Of a stretch of 6,915 nucleotides of DNA, positions 1-6,213 are shown piece after piece (the first letter of the stretch is position 1; every line of letters starts with the position of its first letter). Both the position numbers and the translations under genes were made by a program. Source of the DNA: Acidiferrobacteraceae bacterium (lineage in GTDB: Bacteria > Pseudomonadota > Gammaproteobacteria > Arenicellales > UBA868); NCBI GenBank assembly GCA_002731295.1, contig PCBE01000101.1, positions 1 through 6,915 of the forward strand. The letters run 5' to 3'. The notes under the pieces were generated by a model. That model was not told the DNA's origin. It made no database searches and worked only from the letters and a program-made list of their open reading frames with translations.

Positions 1-200
1 CGCTGGCCGGTACCGATGAAGACCAGCTGGAGACACTGCCGTTCAGCCTGACCCGGGTTGGTGATTGTATGGCGCCAGGGACCATTGCCGCAGCTGTCTA
101 CCATGGTCACCGCTATGCACGGGAACTCGATGCACTGCCGGACCCCGACGGGGTGCCCTTCAAACGGGAGTATTCACTAATCCAGGACGCTCTGACCTGA
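1..200 (+). CDS. C-terminal fragment of FAD/FMN-dependent oxidoreductase (TMADH / 2,4-dienoyl-CoA reductase-like)
   Basis: The reading frame is already open at the left edge (first full codon at base 3) and ends at TGA 198-200, so only the last 65 residues are present. The segment LTRVGDCMAPGTIAAAVYHG, followed by HRYARELD, is typical of the C-terminal end of the trimethylamine dehydrogenase/2,4-dienoyl-CoA reductase/NADH:flavin oxidoreductase family. There the 'GD' motif closes the second dinucleotide-binding domain and contacts FAD, and the following helix carries G-H-R. Family members are about 650-700 residues, with an N-terminal FMN TIM barrel, a 4Fe-4S site and FAD/NAD domains, all outside this window. 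The tail ends with VPFKRE, also seen in TMADH-like members. Substrate cannot be told from this piece; methylated amines or enoyl-CoA are family possibilities. It converges on the DUF1244 gene 34 bases away. Confidence 0.8.
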   Translation, partial: LAGTDEDQLETLPFSLTRVGDCMAPGTIAAAVYHGHRYARELDALPDPDGVPFKREYSLIQDALT

Positions 201-234
201 ACCAGTCAGTCGCGGTCAGTCTATCGATTGCTTT

Positions 235-552
235 TCAGGTGTGTCCACTGATCTCGGCGTGCAGGGGTTTTGATTCTTCGTAGCGGGTCTTTTGTTCATC
301 CGTGGCCGCTGTCTGATAGTCGGACTTCCAGTCGCCGTAAGGCATACCGTAAACCCGCTCGCGTGCCTGGTCGTAGTCCATTTCGACATCCTGTGATTCG
401 GCAGCTGCGAGATACCATTTGGACAGACAGTTCCGGCAGAAACCAGCCAGGTTCATCAGGTCGATATTCTGAACGTCCGTTCGTTTCTGGAGGTGCTGGA
501 CCAGCCCTCTAAACGCCGCCGCTTCTAGTTCAATCCGGTTTTTTTCATCCAT
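235..552 (-). CDS. DUF1244 family protein
   Basis: This 105-residue cytosolic protein matches the DUF1244 family (about 95-110 residues, common in alpha- and gammaproteobacteria) over its whole length. The hallmark block is at residues 25-47, containing TDVQNIDLMNLAGFC then RNCLSKWY, with a Cys39-x2-Cys42 pair. A second conserved block, VYGMPYGDWK, lies at residues 67-76. The C-terminal 25 residues are charged and variable. No signal peptide or membrane segment is visible. The function of the family is not established; the CxxC pair could bind metal or be redox active, but that is inference. The start at 552 is supported by an AAGGGA Shine-Dalgarno (plus-strand bases 559-564) six bases before the ATG. 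It is divergent from the NTF2-like gene and convergent with the flavoprotein fragment, so it is probably transcribed alone. Confidence 0.92.
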   Translation of the reverse strand: MDEKNRIELEAAAFRGLVQHLQKRTDVQNIDLMNLAGFCRNCLSKWYLAAAESQDVEMDYDQARERVYGMPYGDWKSDYQTAATDEQKTRYEESKPLHAEISGHT

Positions 553-578
553 AACGGGTCCCTTACGGTGTTTGCTTG

Positions 579-607
579 ATTAAACCATCACCTTCTCCAG
601 ATGGTAA
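579..607 (-). promoter_or_regulatory. Candidate sigma70 promoter for the DUF1244 gene
   Basis: Read on the minus strand, TTACCA (602-607; 4 of 6 to the -35 consensus) is followed after 17 bases by TTTAAT (579-584; 5 of 6 to the -10 consensus). A start site near 572 would give a leader of about 20 bases that still contains the AAGGGA ribosome site. A 6-bp dyad (ACCATC/GATGGT, 584-605) covers the spacer and most of the -35 box, which would suit an operator. A weaker alternative -10, TACAAT at 616-621, has no acceptable -35. I see no convincing promoter for the divergent plus-strand gene in the same 141-base spacer. This rests on consensus matching by eye only. Confidence 0.4.
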
Positions 608-693
608 CGCAATTCATTGTAGCACCAGACCCCAAGTGGACTGCGATACGATAAAGTCCCGTGGCATAACTTGGTAGGCTGGGGAGCATTCAG

Positions 694-1107
694 ATGGAAT
701 TCGGATCAGCACAGGAAGCGGAAACTGCCTTTTACGCAGCTTTCCAAATGTCCGATCTTGAAGGGATGATGTTGATCTGGGATGACCACGAGGCCGTGTG
801 TATTCATCCATTTGGTGAGCGTATCGAAGGTAAATCAGCGATTGGACAGAGTTGGCAGGCGATCTTTGCTCACGACGTTCAACTGCGATTCACACTGAGC
901 GACCCCTGGGTATTCAGCGGAGATTCACATGCGATTCACCTGGTACGCGAAAACATCAGTGTCGAAGAGTCCGATGGGGTCAAAACGATGGTTGTGCTCG
1001 CCACCAATGCCTACCGACGCGCCGATGATGGGTGGCGCATGATATTGCACCACGCCTCACCGGCGCCGGCAGACAGCAATGTGGCACCGGTGGGCCGGAT
1101 GCACTGA
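694..1107 (+). CDS. NTF2-like / SnoaL-like domain protein
   Basis: This 137-residue protein has the pattern of the nuclear transport factor 2 superfamily (SnoaL/DUF4440-like, cone-shaped alpha+beta fold). The N-terminal helices contain AFYAAFQMSDLEGMMLIWDD (residues 12-31), followed by VCIHPFGERIEGKSAI (35-50) and SWQAIF (53-58). The last strand is GWRMILHHASPAP (113-125), a characteristic ending for small stand-alone proteins of this group. Length fits a single-domain member. It is soluble, without signal peptide or membrane segment. Family members include isomerases, hydrolases and pure binding proteins, so no reaction can be assigned; the pocket His38 and His119/His120 are visible but not diagnostic. 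The ATG at 694 has GGGGAG at 681-686, seven bases upstream, which fixes the start. It is monocistronic by position: divergent from DUF1244 and convergent with the aminotransferase, 41 bases away. Confidence 0.85.
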   Translation: MEFGSAQEAETAFYAAFQMSDLEGMMLIWDDHEAVCIHPFGERIEGKSAIGQSWQAIFAHDVQLRFTLSDPWVFSGDSHAIHLVRENISVEESDGVKTMVVLATNAYRRADDGWRMILHHASPAPADSNVAPVGRMH

Positions 1108-1148
1108 CATGCACAGTACGTTCGGCGGCTGCAGTTACGTGGGCCGAC

Positions 1149-2360
1149 TCAGGTGCGTTCGAGCTTCTCGCAGGCGAGCTGTATTCGATCACATGCCTCA
1201 ACCAGCTGGTCGATCCCCAGTGCATAAGAGACCCGGAAGTATCCAGGTGAGCCAAAGGCCTCCCCTGGCACCACGGTAACTTTGGCGGCTTCGAGCAGAT
1301 AGGCGCAAACATCGGTGTCGTTTTCGAGCTGAGCACCGTCAGGGGCTATGGCGCCCAAAAGACCTTGGCATGAAGGGTAAACATAAAACGCACCATCCGG
1401 TGTGGCACAGGTGATACCCGCAACCCCGTTCAGCAAGCTCACAACAGTGTTGCGGCGTTCTTCGTAGGCACTCAACATGTCTTTAAGAAACGCCCGCCCG
1501 CCGGTCAGTCCAGCGATGGCTGCATACTGCGAGATGCTGGTCGGATTGGAGGTGGACTGAGACTGCAGTTTGGCCATCGCGCGGATCAATGGTTCCGGGC
1601 CACCGGCAAATCCAACACGCCAGCCGGTCATGCAGTAGGCTTTGGACATCCCATTGCAGGTGAGTGTGCGCGAGATTAATTCCGGTTCGACTTGCGCCAG
1701 GGTTGAAAATTCGGCCTCGCCATAAATCAGATGCTCGTAGATGTCATCACTCATGATAAGGATCTGGGGGTGGCGCAGGAGTACTTCTGCAAGGGCCTTA
1801 AGTTCACTTGGGGTATAGACGCAGCCGGTCGGATTGGAGGGGCTGTTCAGTATCAACCAGCATGTCGCCGGGGTGATGGCCGCCTCCAGTTCTTCAGCAG
1901 TGAGCTTGAAGTCGTTTTTCGCCCGGCAAGGAGCAAAAACCGGACGGCCTTGCGCCAAAACAACCATGTCCGGGTACGACACCCAGTACGGTGCTGGAAT
2001 GATAACCTCGTCACCGGCGTTCAAGGTTGCCATAAACGCGTTATAGAGCACCTGTTTTCCACCAGTGCTGACGGAGATTTGTGAGGGTTCGTAACTCAGC
2101 CCATTGTCTTGTTTGAATTTTTCACGAATGGCTTGTTTGAGTTCGGGGATACCATCAACAGCGGTATAGCGGGTCTGACCGTTCTGCATAGCCTGGATGG
2201 CCGCTGCCTTGATGTGTTCAGGGGTTTCAAAGTCTGGTTCCCCCTGGCTCAGACTGATGACATCTTCTCCGGCTGCCCGCAGTTCACGGGCTTTGTCCGA
2301 TATTGCGATCGTAGGAGAGGGTTTAATCTGTGCGAGACGCTCTGAGAGGTAATTCTTCAT
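1149..2360 (-). CDS. Pyridoxal-phosphate-dependent aspartate aminotransferase (class I, AAT-I gamma type)
   Basis: This 403-residue enzyme is predicted to transfer the amino group between aspartate and 2-oxoglutarate in the cytoplasm. It shows the class I/fold-type I signature in order: SLSQGEPDFETP (36-47), TRYTAVDGIPELKQAI (63-78), STGGKQVLYNAF (98-109), PYWVSYPDM (124-132), LNSPSNPTG (171-179, Asn176 contacting PLP), SDDIYEHLIYG (204-214, Asp205 and Tyr208), and MSKAYCMTGWRVGF (238-251) with Lys240 as the Schiff-base lysine. FRVSYA (374-379) holds the Arg375 that binds the substrate carboxylate. Length is normal for the I-gamma subgroup (about 400); some of its members also use prephenate, which cannot be decided here. 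SDD replaces the commoner SDE. The ATG lies 14 bases after the AlkB-like stop and has only a weak GGAA ribosome site, so translation may be coupled within the three-gene unit. The name aspC/aatA would be reasonable but is not proven. Confidence 0.93.
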   Translation of the reverse strand: MKNYLSERLAQIKPSPTIAISDKARELRAAGEDVISLSQGEPDFETPEHIKAAAIQAMQNGQTRYTAVDGIPELKQAIREKFKQDNGLSYEPSQISVSTGGKQVLYNAFMATLNAGDEVIIPAPYWVSYPDMVVLAQGRPVFAPCRAKNDFKLTAEELEAAITPATCWLILNSPSNPTGCVYTPSELKALAEVLLRHPQILIMSDDIYEHLIYGEAEFSTLAQVEPELISRTLTCNGMSKAYCMTGWRVGFAGGPEPLIRAMAKLQSQSTSNPTSISQYAAIAGLTGGRAFLKDMLSAYEERRNTVVSLLNGVAGITCATPDGAFYVYPSCQGLLGAIAPDGAQLENDTDVCAYLLEAAKVTVVPGEAFGSPGYFRVSYALGIDQLVEACDRIQLACEKLERT

Positions 2361-2374
2361 AGTTCCGGATCAGT

Positions 2375-3382
2375 TTAAGGAGTAGTGGGTATTCTCGGGT
2401 CAATCCATCTTTTCCAAAGCGGTGGAAACAGACAGGGCCAGAACAGACCATAGTAGCCTGTCGGCAGAGTTGGTGCACCTTCGATCGGGTCGAGCTGCCA
2501 GAACGGTAGCGATGGGCTGAGATGATGGGCCGGATGGAGCGGCAGTTCGAGCAGGGTCCAGCGCGACCAGCGTGTTTGCGACTCCCAGGCATGCCGTGGC
2601 GCAATGCGTTCGGTGATATCCCGAGACAGACCGTAGTGCTGGATATAGTTGACATACTCCAGCAGAAAAACAGCAACGCCTGCATGAAAGATAACGACCA
2701 GTGCTACCCAGCCCGACAACGCCGTCCACAGGATTAAGATGACCAGACACTGCAGTGCCAGGCCCCTGAGTACCGTGTTGCGCAGTCCGGTCCGACCACT
2801 GCGCACCGACAGCTGCCAGGCGTCGATGAACTGAGCCGGCACACTGCAAACCAGCTGGTACCAGAGTGCTCGACCACGGGGCGCGGAAGCGGGATCACCT
2901 GGGGTGGCTACGGCCGGATGGTGTTGACGATTGTGTTCCAGTGTGAAGTGCAGGTACATCGCTGTCAGGAGATTAAGTCTTGCGAGCCACCAACGAAAGG
3001 TCAGGGGGCGGCTGTGCCCCATTTCGTGGGCGACAACGATGGCACTGATGCCCGTGTTGAGTCCGCTGCTCAATGCAGCGATCCAGGTTGTCCAGGCGTA
3101 ACCGTCCAGATGTACACGCCAGATCAACGTCGCAAACACACACCCCTGCAATATCACGTGGATATAGGGCAGTCCCGCGAGCAGGGACCTACTTGTATGC
3201 GTCACCAATGCGGGTCGACCGGTACCGCTGACAACATCGAGTACGGGATAGACCAGCAGTATCAAAACAACCCCTGACAAGGTCCAGGCACCCCCGGCCA
3301 GGTTGCCCGACAGTATGGCCACAGGAGCGACCAGCCCCACCAGATGCCAGGCTGCGGCGTCGCGGCCAGTTGTCACGGTCAA
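2375..3382 (-). CDS. AlkB-like alkane 1-monooxygenase / membrane fatty acid hydroxylase family protein
   Basis: This is an integral inner-membrane di-iron hydroxylase of the AlkB branch (alkane to 1-alkanol, with electrons from rubredoxin). All histidine boxes are present: HEMGH (119-123), EHNRQHH (149-155) followed by VATPGDPAS, NYIQHYGL (245-252), and LPLHPAHH (280-287). Together they give nine histidines (119, 123, 150, 154, 155, 249, 283, 286, 287), the number expected for this family. The C-terminal LPTGYYGLFW and PPLWKRWIDPR also match AlkB. Hydrophobic segments lie near 12-30, 33-52, 67-90, 97-118, 205-222 and 224-244. At 335 residues it is shorter than classical AlkB (about 400). Gln248 replaces the usual Glu of NYxEHYG, and Gln153 the usual Gly of box 2. 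The start is TTG at 3382 (GTG at 3376 is possible), with no clear Shine-Dalgarno. It lies 42 bases downstream of the IMPDH-like stop. No rubredoxin or reductase gene is in the window, and the substrate is uncertain. Confidence 0.87.
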   Translation of the reverse strand: MTVTTGRDAAAWHLVGLVAPVAILSGNLAGGAWTLSGVVLILLVYPVLDVVSGTGRPALVTHTSRSLLAGLPYIHVILQGCVFATLIWRVHLDGYAWTTWIAALSSGLNTGISAIVVAHEMGHSRPLTFRWWLARLNLLTAMYLHFTLEHNRQHHPAVATPGDPASAPRGRALWYQLVCSVPAQFIDAWQLSVRSGRTGLRNTVLRGLALQCLVILILWTALSGWVALVVIFHAGVAVFLLEYVNYIQHYGLSRDITERIAPRHAWESQTRWSRWTLLELPLHPAHHLSPSLPFWQLDPIEGAPTLPTGYYGLFWPCLFPPLWKRWIDPRIPTTP

Positions 3383-3424
3383 TCGCTGTGGGTGGGGGCG
3401 GTGTTCACGAGCACTATTGTTGGG

Positions 3425-4894
3425 TCAGCGCTCGTAGGATTCTCTACGGGATGATTCGGACAGCGGCACCATGAATTTGAGTGGATCGGGCAGGGTCTTT
3501 TCGCGGGCGGCAGACAGAGAGGTTTCGCCCGCATAACTGACGGCTGATCTGAGGTGGCCGCGAATGCGCTGCAGAATGTCGACCACACTGCCCTTGTAGG
3601 GTACTTGAATCTCCTGTCCCTCAGGAGGTGTATAAAGCGCCGCATCAACGGCATCGGTATCGTCGCTGTCGTATAAGGATTCCAGTACCGCTTCAGGCGA
3701 GGTCATTCCACGATAAATCTTTTTCTTGGTGTGTGTCGCCGGGTCCTCAATAACCCGACCGGGTGCCTCGTCCGTTCCGGAAAGCGCACTGCCGAGCATC
3801 ACCGTATCGGCACCACAAGCCAGTGCAAGAAAAATGTCTTTGTCATGTTTTACGCCCCCATCCGCCATGATACGAATCTCACCCCCTACGGCACACCAGG
3901 TCTCCCGGATGGCCTGCAGCTGCGGCACACCGGCTGCGGTTTCTAAACGGGTGCGGCAGCCGCGGCCGGGACCGACCCCGACCTTAACGGCGTCGGCGCC
4001 GATATCTCTCATGAAACGAGCACCATCAGCAGTGGCCACATTACCGCATACCAGCGGCACCCCCGGGCATCGTGATTTCAGTTGGTCTATAGCTGTTTCC
4101 ATCACTGTGGAATGGCCGTGAGCGATGTCGATAAAAAAACAATCGGTGCCCGATTTGAGCAGTTCGTCCGCCCGTTCCAAATAATCACCGGCACAACCAA
4201 TCGCTGCGGCAGTGAGCAACCGGGCCTTGTTATCTTTACTGGCATAAGGTCGCTCACGTAAGAAGCGAACATCTTTTCGGGTAATCAGGCCTTGAATTCG
4301 GCGTTCACCATCAATCAGTGGCAGTCGTTCAAAGCGGCCCTCAAACATAATCTGTTCGGCGGTTTCCGTACTGACATTTGCCGGAGCGGTCGTCAGACGG
4401 TCGAAGGTGGTCATAAATTCGGCGACCGGTCTGTCATCAAAATCACGCTGCCAAGGGATGTCCCGGCGAGTCAGCACACCGGCGAGAACACCGCTGCCCT
4501 CAGCAGTTTCGATCAGTATCCCGTTGATGTTATGGCGACGGGCAAACAGTTTGGCCTCACCAACCGTTGCTGTAATCGGCAGACACAAGGGATTTTCTAT
4601 CACTGCACTGTGGCTGCGTTTAACCCGACTGACCAGAGCCGCTTGTTTTTCAATGCTCTGACCCCGGTGGATAACGCCGAGTCCGCCTTCTAGCGCCATG
4701 GTTTCGGCCATATCCAAACCGGTAACGCTGTCCATATTGGACGATACGATGGGCAGTTCTAGCGACACCTGACCGGTAAGTTGCGATGTAAGTGAGATTG
4801 CGGCGCGACTTTCGGTGATGCCTTTTTGAGGACGGAACAGAAAGTCGTCAAAGGTTTTACCAATCCACGCGGGATCGAGGCTGTTTAAGTTCAT
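3425..4894 (-). CDS. IMP dehydrogenase/GMP reductase family protein with CBS pair (GuaB-like, divergent active site)
   Basis: The 489 residues match full-length IMP dehydrogenase (IMP + NAD+ to XMP, guanine nucleotide synthesis). In order: KTFDDFLFRP (13-22), PIVSSNMDSVT (48-58), EGGLGVIHRGQSIEKQA (69-85), two CBS domains inserted at about 97-215, FIDIAHGHS (254-262), GNVATADGARF (284-294), the catalytic loop VGPGRGCRTR (307-316) with Cys313, ADGGVKHDKDI (344-354), MLGSALSGTDEAPG (366-379), YRGM (394-397) and PEGQEIQVPYKG (424-435). Overall it is closer to IMPDH than to GMP reductase. Two things are odd. The loop reads GRGCRTR rather than GSICTTR, and the mobile flap (398-423) keeps its length but lacks the Arg-Tyr pair that activates water in IMPDH. 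guaA does not follow, unlike the common guaBA order. It heads the likely three-gene transcript. The ATG at 4894 gives a normal family N-terminus but has no obvious Shine-Dalgarno. The exact reaction is therefore uncertain. Confidence 0.9.
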   Translation of the reverse strand: MNLNSLDPAWIGKTFDDFLFRPQKGITESRAAISLTSQLTGQVSLELPIVSSNMDSVTGLDMAETMALEGGLGVIHRGQSIEKQAALVSRVKRSHSAVIENPLCLPITATVGEAKLFARRHNINGILIETAEGSGVLAGVLTRRDIPWQRDFDDRPVAEFMTTFDRLTTAPANVSTETAEQIMFEGRFERLPLIDGERRIQGLITRKDVRFLRERPYASKDNKARLLTAAAIGCAGDYLERADELLKSGTDCFFIDIAHGHSTVMETAIDQLKSRCPGVPLVCGNVATADGARFMRDIGADAVKVGVGPGRGCRTRLETAAGVPQLQAIRETWCAVGGEIRIMADGGVKHDKDIFLALACGADTVMLGSALSGTDEAPGRVIEDPATHTKKKIYRGMTSPEAVLESLYDSDDTDAVDAALYTPPEGQEIQVPYKGSVVDILQRIRGHLRSAVSYAGETSLSAAREKTLPDPLKFMVPLSESSRRESYER

Positions 4895-4950
4895 GGCACA
4901 AAAAAGTTTTGAAGTAGGTAATGGCGGGGCGCCAGCGGCTTCGCGGTCAA

Positions 4951-4979
4951 ATAATACGTTGGGATGTCTTATGACTCAA
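4951..4979 (-). promoter_or_regulatory. Candidate sigma70 promoter for the IMPDH-like/AlkB-like/aminotransferase unit
   Basis: On the minus strand, TTGAGT (4974-4979; 4 of 6) and TATTAT (4951-4956; 5 of 6) are separated by exactly 17 bases. A transcript starting near 4944 would have a leader of about 50 bases before the ATG at 4894. The leader carries a GC-rich stretch around the palindrome GGCGCC (4928-4933) and then an A/T-rich run before the start codon. No PurR-like operator is recognisable. It is the best consensus match I found in any intergenic region here. Confidence 0.5.
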
Positions 4980-5071
4980 GCATGTTCACGGTGCTGCCGG
5001 CTGTTTTGCAAACTAGCCCGACAATTTCGGCGTAGACTGCGGGACTTGAGTTCACACCCAAGGCATTTTGG

Positions 5072-5317
5072 ATGAAGGCCAAACTGGTCATCTACGTTCG
5101 TGCAGATTGTCATTTGTGTGAAGATATGGTGGGTCAGCTGCGCGAACTGCAGGCGGCGTACTCATTTGAGATTGAGCATCGAGATGTCGATCTGTGGCCG
5201 GCCTGGCGCCAGACTTACGGCGATAAAGTTCCGGTATTGCTGTGTGGTGAAGTGGAGATCTGCCGATACTTTCTGGATCTCAGGGCGCTACAGGCGGCTC
5301 TTAAAGAGCTGTCATAA
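5072..5317 (+). CDS. Glutaredoxin family protein (DUF836/glutaredoxin-like)
   Basis: This 81-residue protein has a compact thioredoxin fold. It begins with a beta strand, KLVIYVR, then the redox site ADCHLCEDM (residues 11-19) with Cys13-His-Leu-Cys16. The cis-proline lies in KVPVLL (Pro54), and GEVEICRYFLD (59-69) is the usual C-terminal block of the glutaredoxin-like DUF836 family. Length is typical for that family (about 75-95). The CxxC motif supports dithiol-disulfide exchange in the cytoplasm; the partner is unknown. The start at 5072 leaves a full first strand and has AAGG at 5060-5063, eight bases upstream. It is divergent from the IMPDH-like gene (177 bases apart) and convergent with the SDR gene. 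No convincing promoter was found; TTGCAA at 5006-5011 lacks a -10 at proper spacing. Confidence 0.88.
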   Translation: MKAKLVIYVRADCHLCEDMVGQLRELQAAYSFEIEHRDVDLWPAWRQTYGDKVPVLLCGEVEICRYFLDLRALQAALKELS

Positions 5318-5383
5318 CCGCCGATCAGACAACTGGATTCCAGTAAGGCAGGTTCCATTTGTTTAGGTTTTCCGGGCTGTTCG

Positions 5384-5428
5384 TAGCAGATTGCTAGTCG
5401 GGTAACCCGTTACATGAGTGGATACTCA
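5384..5428. repeat. Cluster of short perfect inverted repeats between convergent genes
   Basis: Perfect short dyads lie almost end to end: TAGCA-gat-TGCTA (5384-5396), CGGGT-a-ACCCG (5399-5409) overlapping GTAAC-cc-GTTAC (5402-5413), and TGAGT-ggat-ACTCA (5415-5428). The last contains the SDR stop codon. There is no U-tract after any stem on either strand, so this is not a classical intrinsic terminator. It may still mark the 3' ends of the two convergent transcripts or be a protein-binding site. Each 5-bp dyad alone could be chance. Confidence 0.4.
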
Positions 5429-6196
5429 GAGAGTTGATTGCAGGTGCCCTCCGTCAACAGTTACAACACTGCCGGTCATGTAAGAGGATGCATCCGAGGC
5501 GAGCAGCAACAACGCACCGGCCAGTTCATCGGGATCGCCCACTCTTCGCATCGGGATACGTTTCTGCATGCTCAAACCGGCTTCTGTTTTAAAGAATTCC
5601 CTGTTCATATCGGTATTGATAAAACCAGGGGCAATGGCATTGACCCGAATAGCATAGCGTGACCACTCCAGGGCAAGTGAGTGGGTCATCTGAACCAGGC
5701 CGGCTTTGGAGATGGCATAGGGCGCAACACCCTTGATCACACGAAAACCGAGTATTGAGGCAATGTTGATGATGCTGCCCGGTTTTCCTGCCTTGATGAG
5801 TCGCTTTCCTGATTCGCGGGCCACTCGCCAGGCACCTCTTAGATTGGTGTCAATCACGCGGTCCCAATCACTAGGCGCAATCTCAAGTGCAGACTCTCCG
5901 TGGGCTATACCCGAGTTATTGACCAGAATGTCGATGCATCCACAACTACGCTCTGCTTCATCAAAGCCCTGAGTGACCGTTTTTTCGTCCGTCACGTCCA
6001 TGTTTACAGCCAGGGCCTCGCCACCTTGCGAGGTGATTTCGACACACGCCTGTTCCAGCAGTTCCATTCGCCGCCCCGTCAATACGACCGAGGCACCGGC
6101 AGCTGCAAGCACTGATGCGAACGTTCGACCCAGGCCACTGGAAGCGCCTGTTACCATCGCCGTGCGGCCAGACAGCGAAAATAGCGTGTCGTTCAT
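5426..6196 (-). CDS. SDR family NAD(P)-dependent oxidoreductase
   Basis: This 256-residue classical short-chain dehydrogenase/reductase is a cytosolic Rossmann-fold enzyme. The cofactor loop is TGASSGLG (16-23); TGRR (40-43) after the second strand favours NADP(H), by family rule. DVTD is at 67-70. NNSG (93-96) stands in place of the usual NNAG. The catalytic tetrad is Asn118 (in DTNLRG), Ser147 (in NIAS), Tyr160 and Lys164 (YAISK). The PG motif is APGFINTDM (189-197), and the end SYMTGSVVTVDGGH (238-251) is typical. It resembles FabG/glucose-1-dehydrogenase-type members, but the substrate cannot be read from sequence. The ATG at 6196 gives a standard N-terminus, though the bases before it on the transcript (CCCCTCACCC) contain no Shine-Dalgarno. 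It is convergent with the glutaredoxin-like gene and divergent from the spermidine-synthase-like gene. Confidence 0.95.
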   Translation of the reverse strand: MNDTLFSLSGRTAMVTGASSGLGRTFASVLAAAGASVVLTGRRMELLEQACVEITSQGGEALAVNMDVTDEKTVTQGFDEAERSCGCIDILVNNSGIAHGESALEIAPSDWDRVIDTNLRGAWRVARESGKRLIKAGKPGSIINIASILGFRVIKGVAPYAISKAGLVQMTHSLALEWSRYAIRVNAIAPGFINTDMNREFFKTEAGLSMQKRIPMRRVGDPDELAGALLLLASDASSYMTGSVVTVDGGHLQSTL

Positions 6197-6213
6197 GGGT
6201 GAGGGGAATAATA

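Noticed and set aside
192..219. CTGACC...GGTCAG inverted repeat between the first two genes as a terminator
   Set aside because: Only 6 bp with a 16-base loop and no U-tract; too weak to call.
65..283. Plus-strand frame of 72 codons near the left edge
   Set aside because: The overlapping frame ending at 200 has a clear flavoprotein C-terminus; this one has none.
980..1336. Minus-strand frame of 118 codons across the 3' ends of the NTF2-like and aminotransferase genes
   Set aside because: It overlaps two well-supported genes and has no domain-like pattern.
2400..2849. Long minus-strand frame of 149 codons
   Set aside because: It lies inside the AlkB-like gene in another frame, with no recognisable domain; the AlkB-like frame carries all the histidine boxes.
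3726..4121. Plus-strand frame of 131 codons opposite the IMPDH-like gene
   Set aside because: Ser/Thr/Pro-rich antisense shadow of a well-conserved gene, with no domain pattern.
4292..4693. Plus-strand frame of 133 codons opposite the IMPDH-like gene
   Set aside because: Antisense shadow over the CBS region and N-terminal barrel; no family resemblance and no ribosome site noted.
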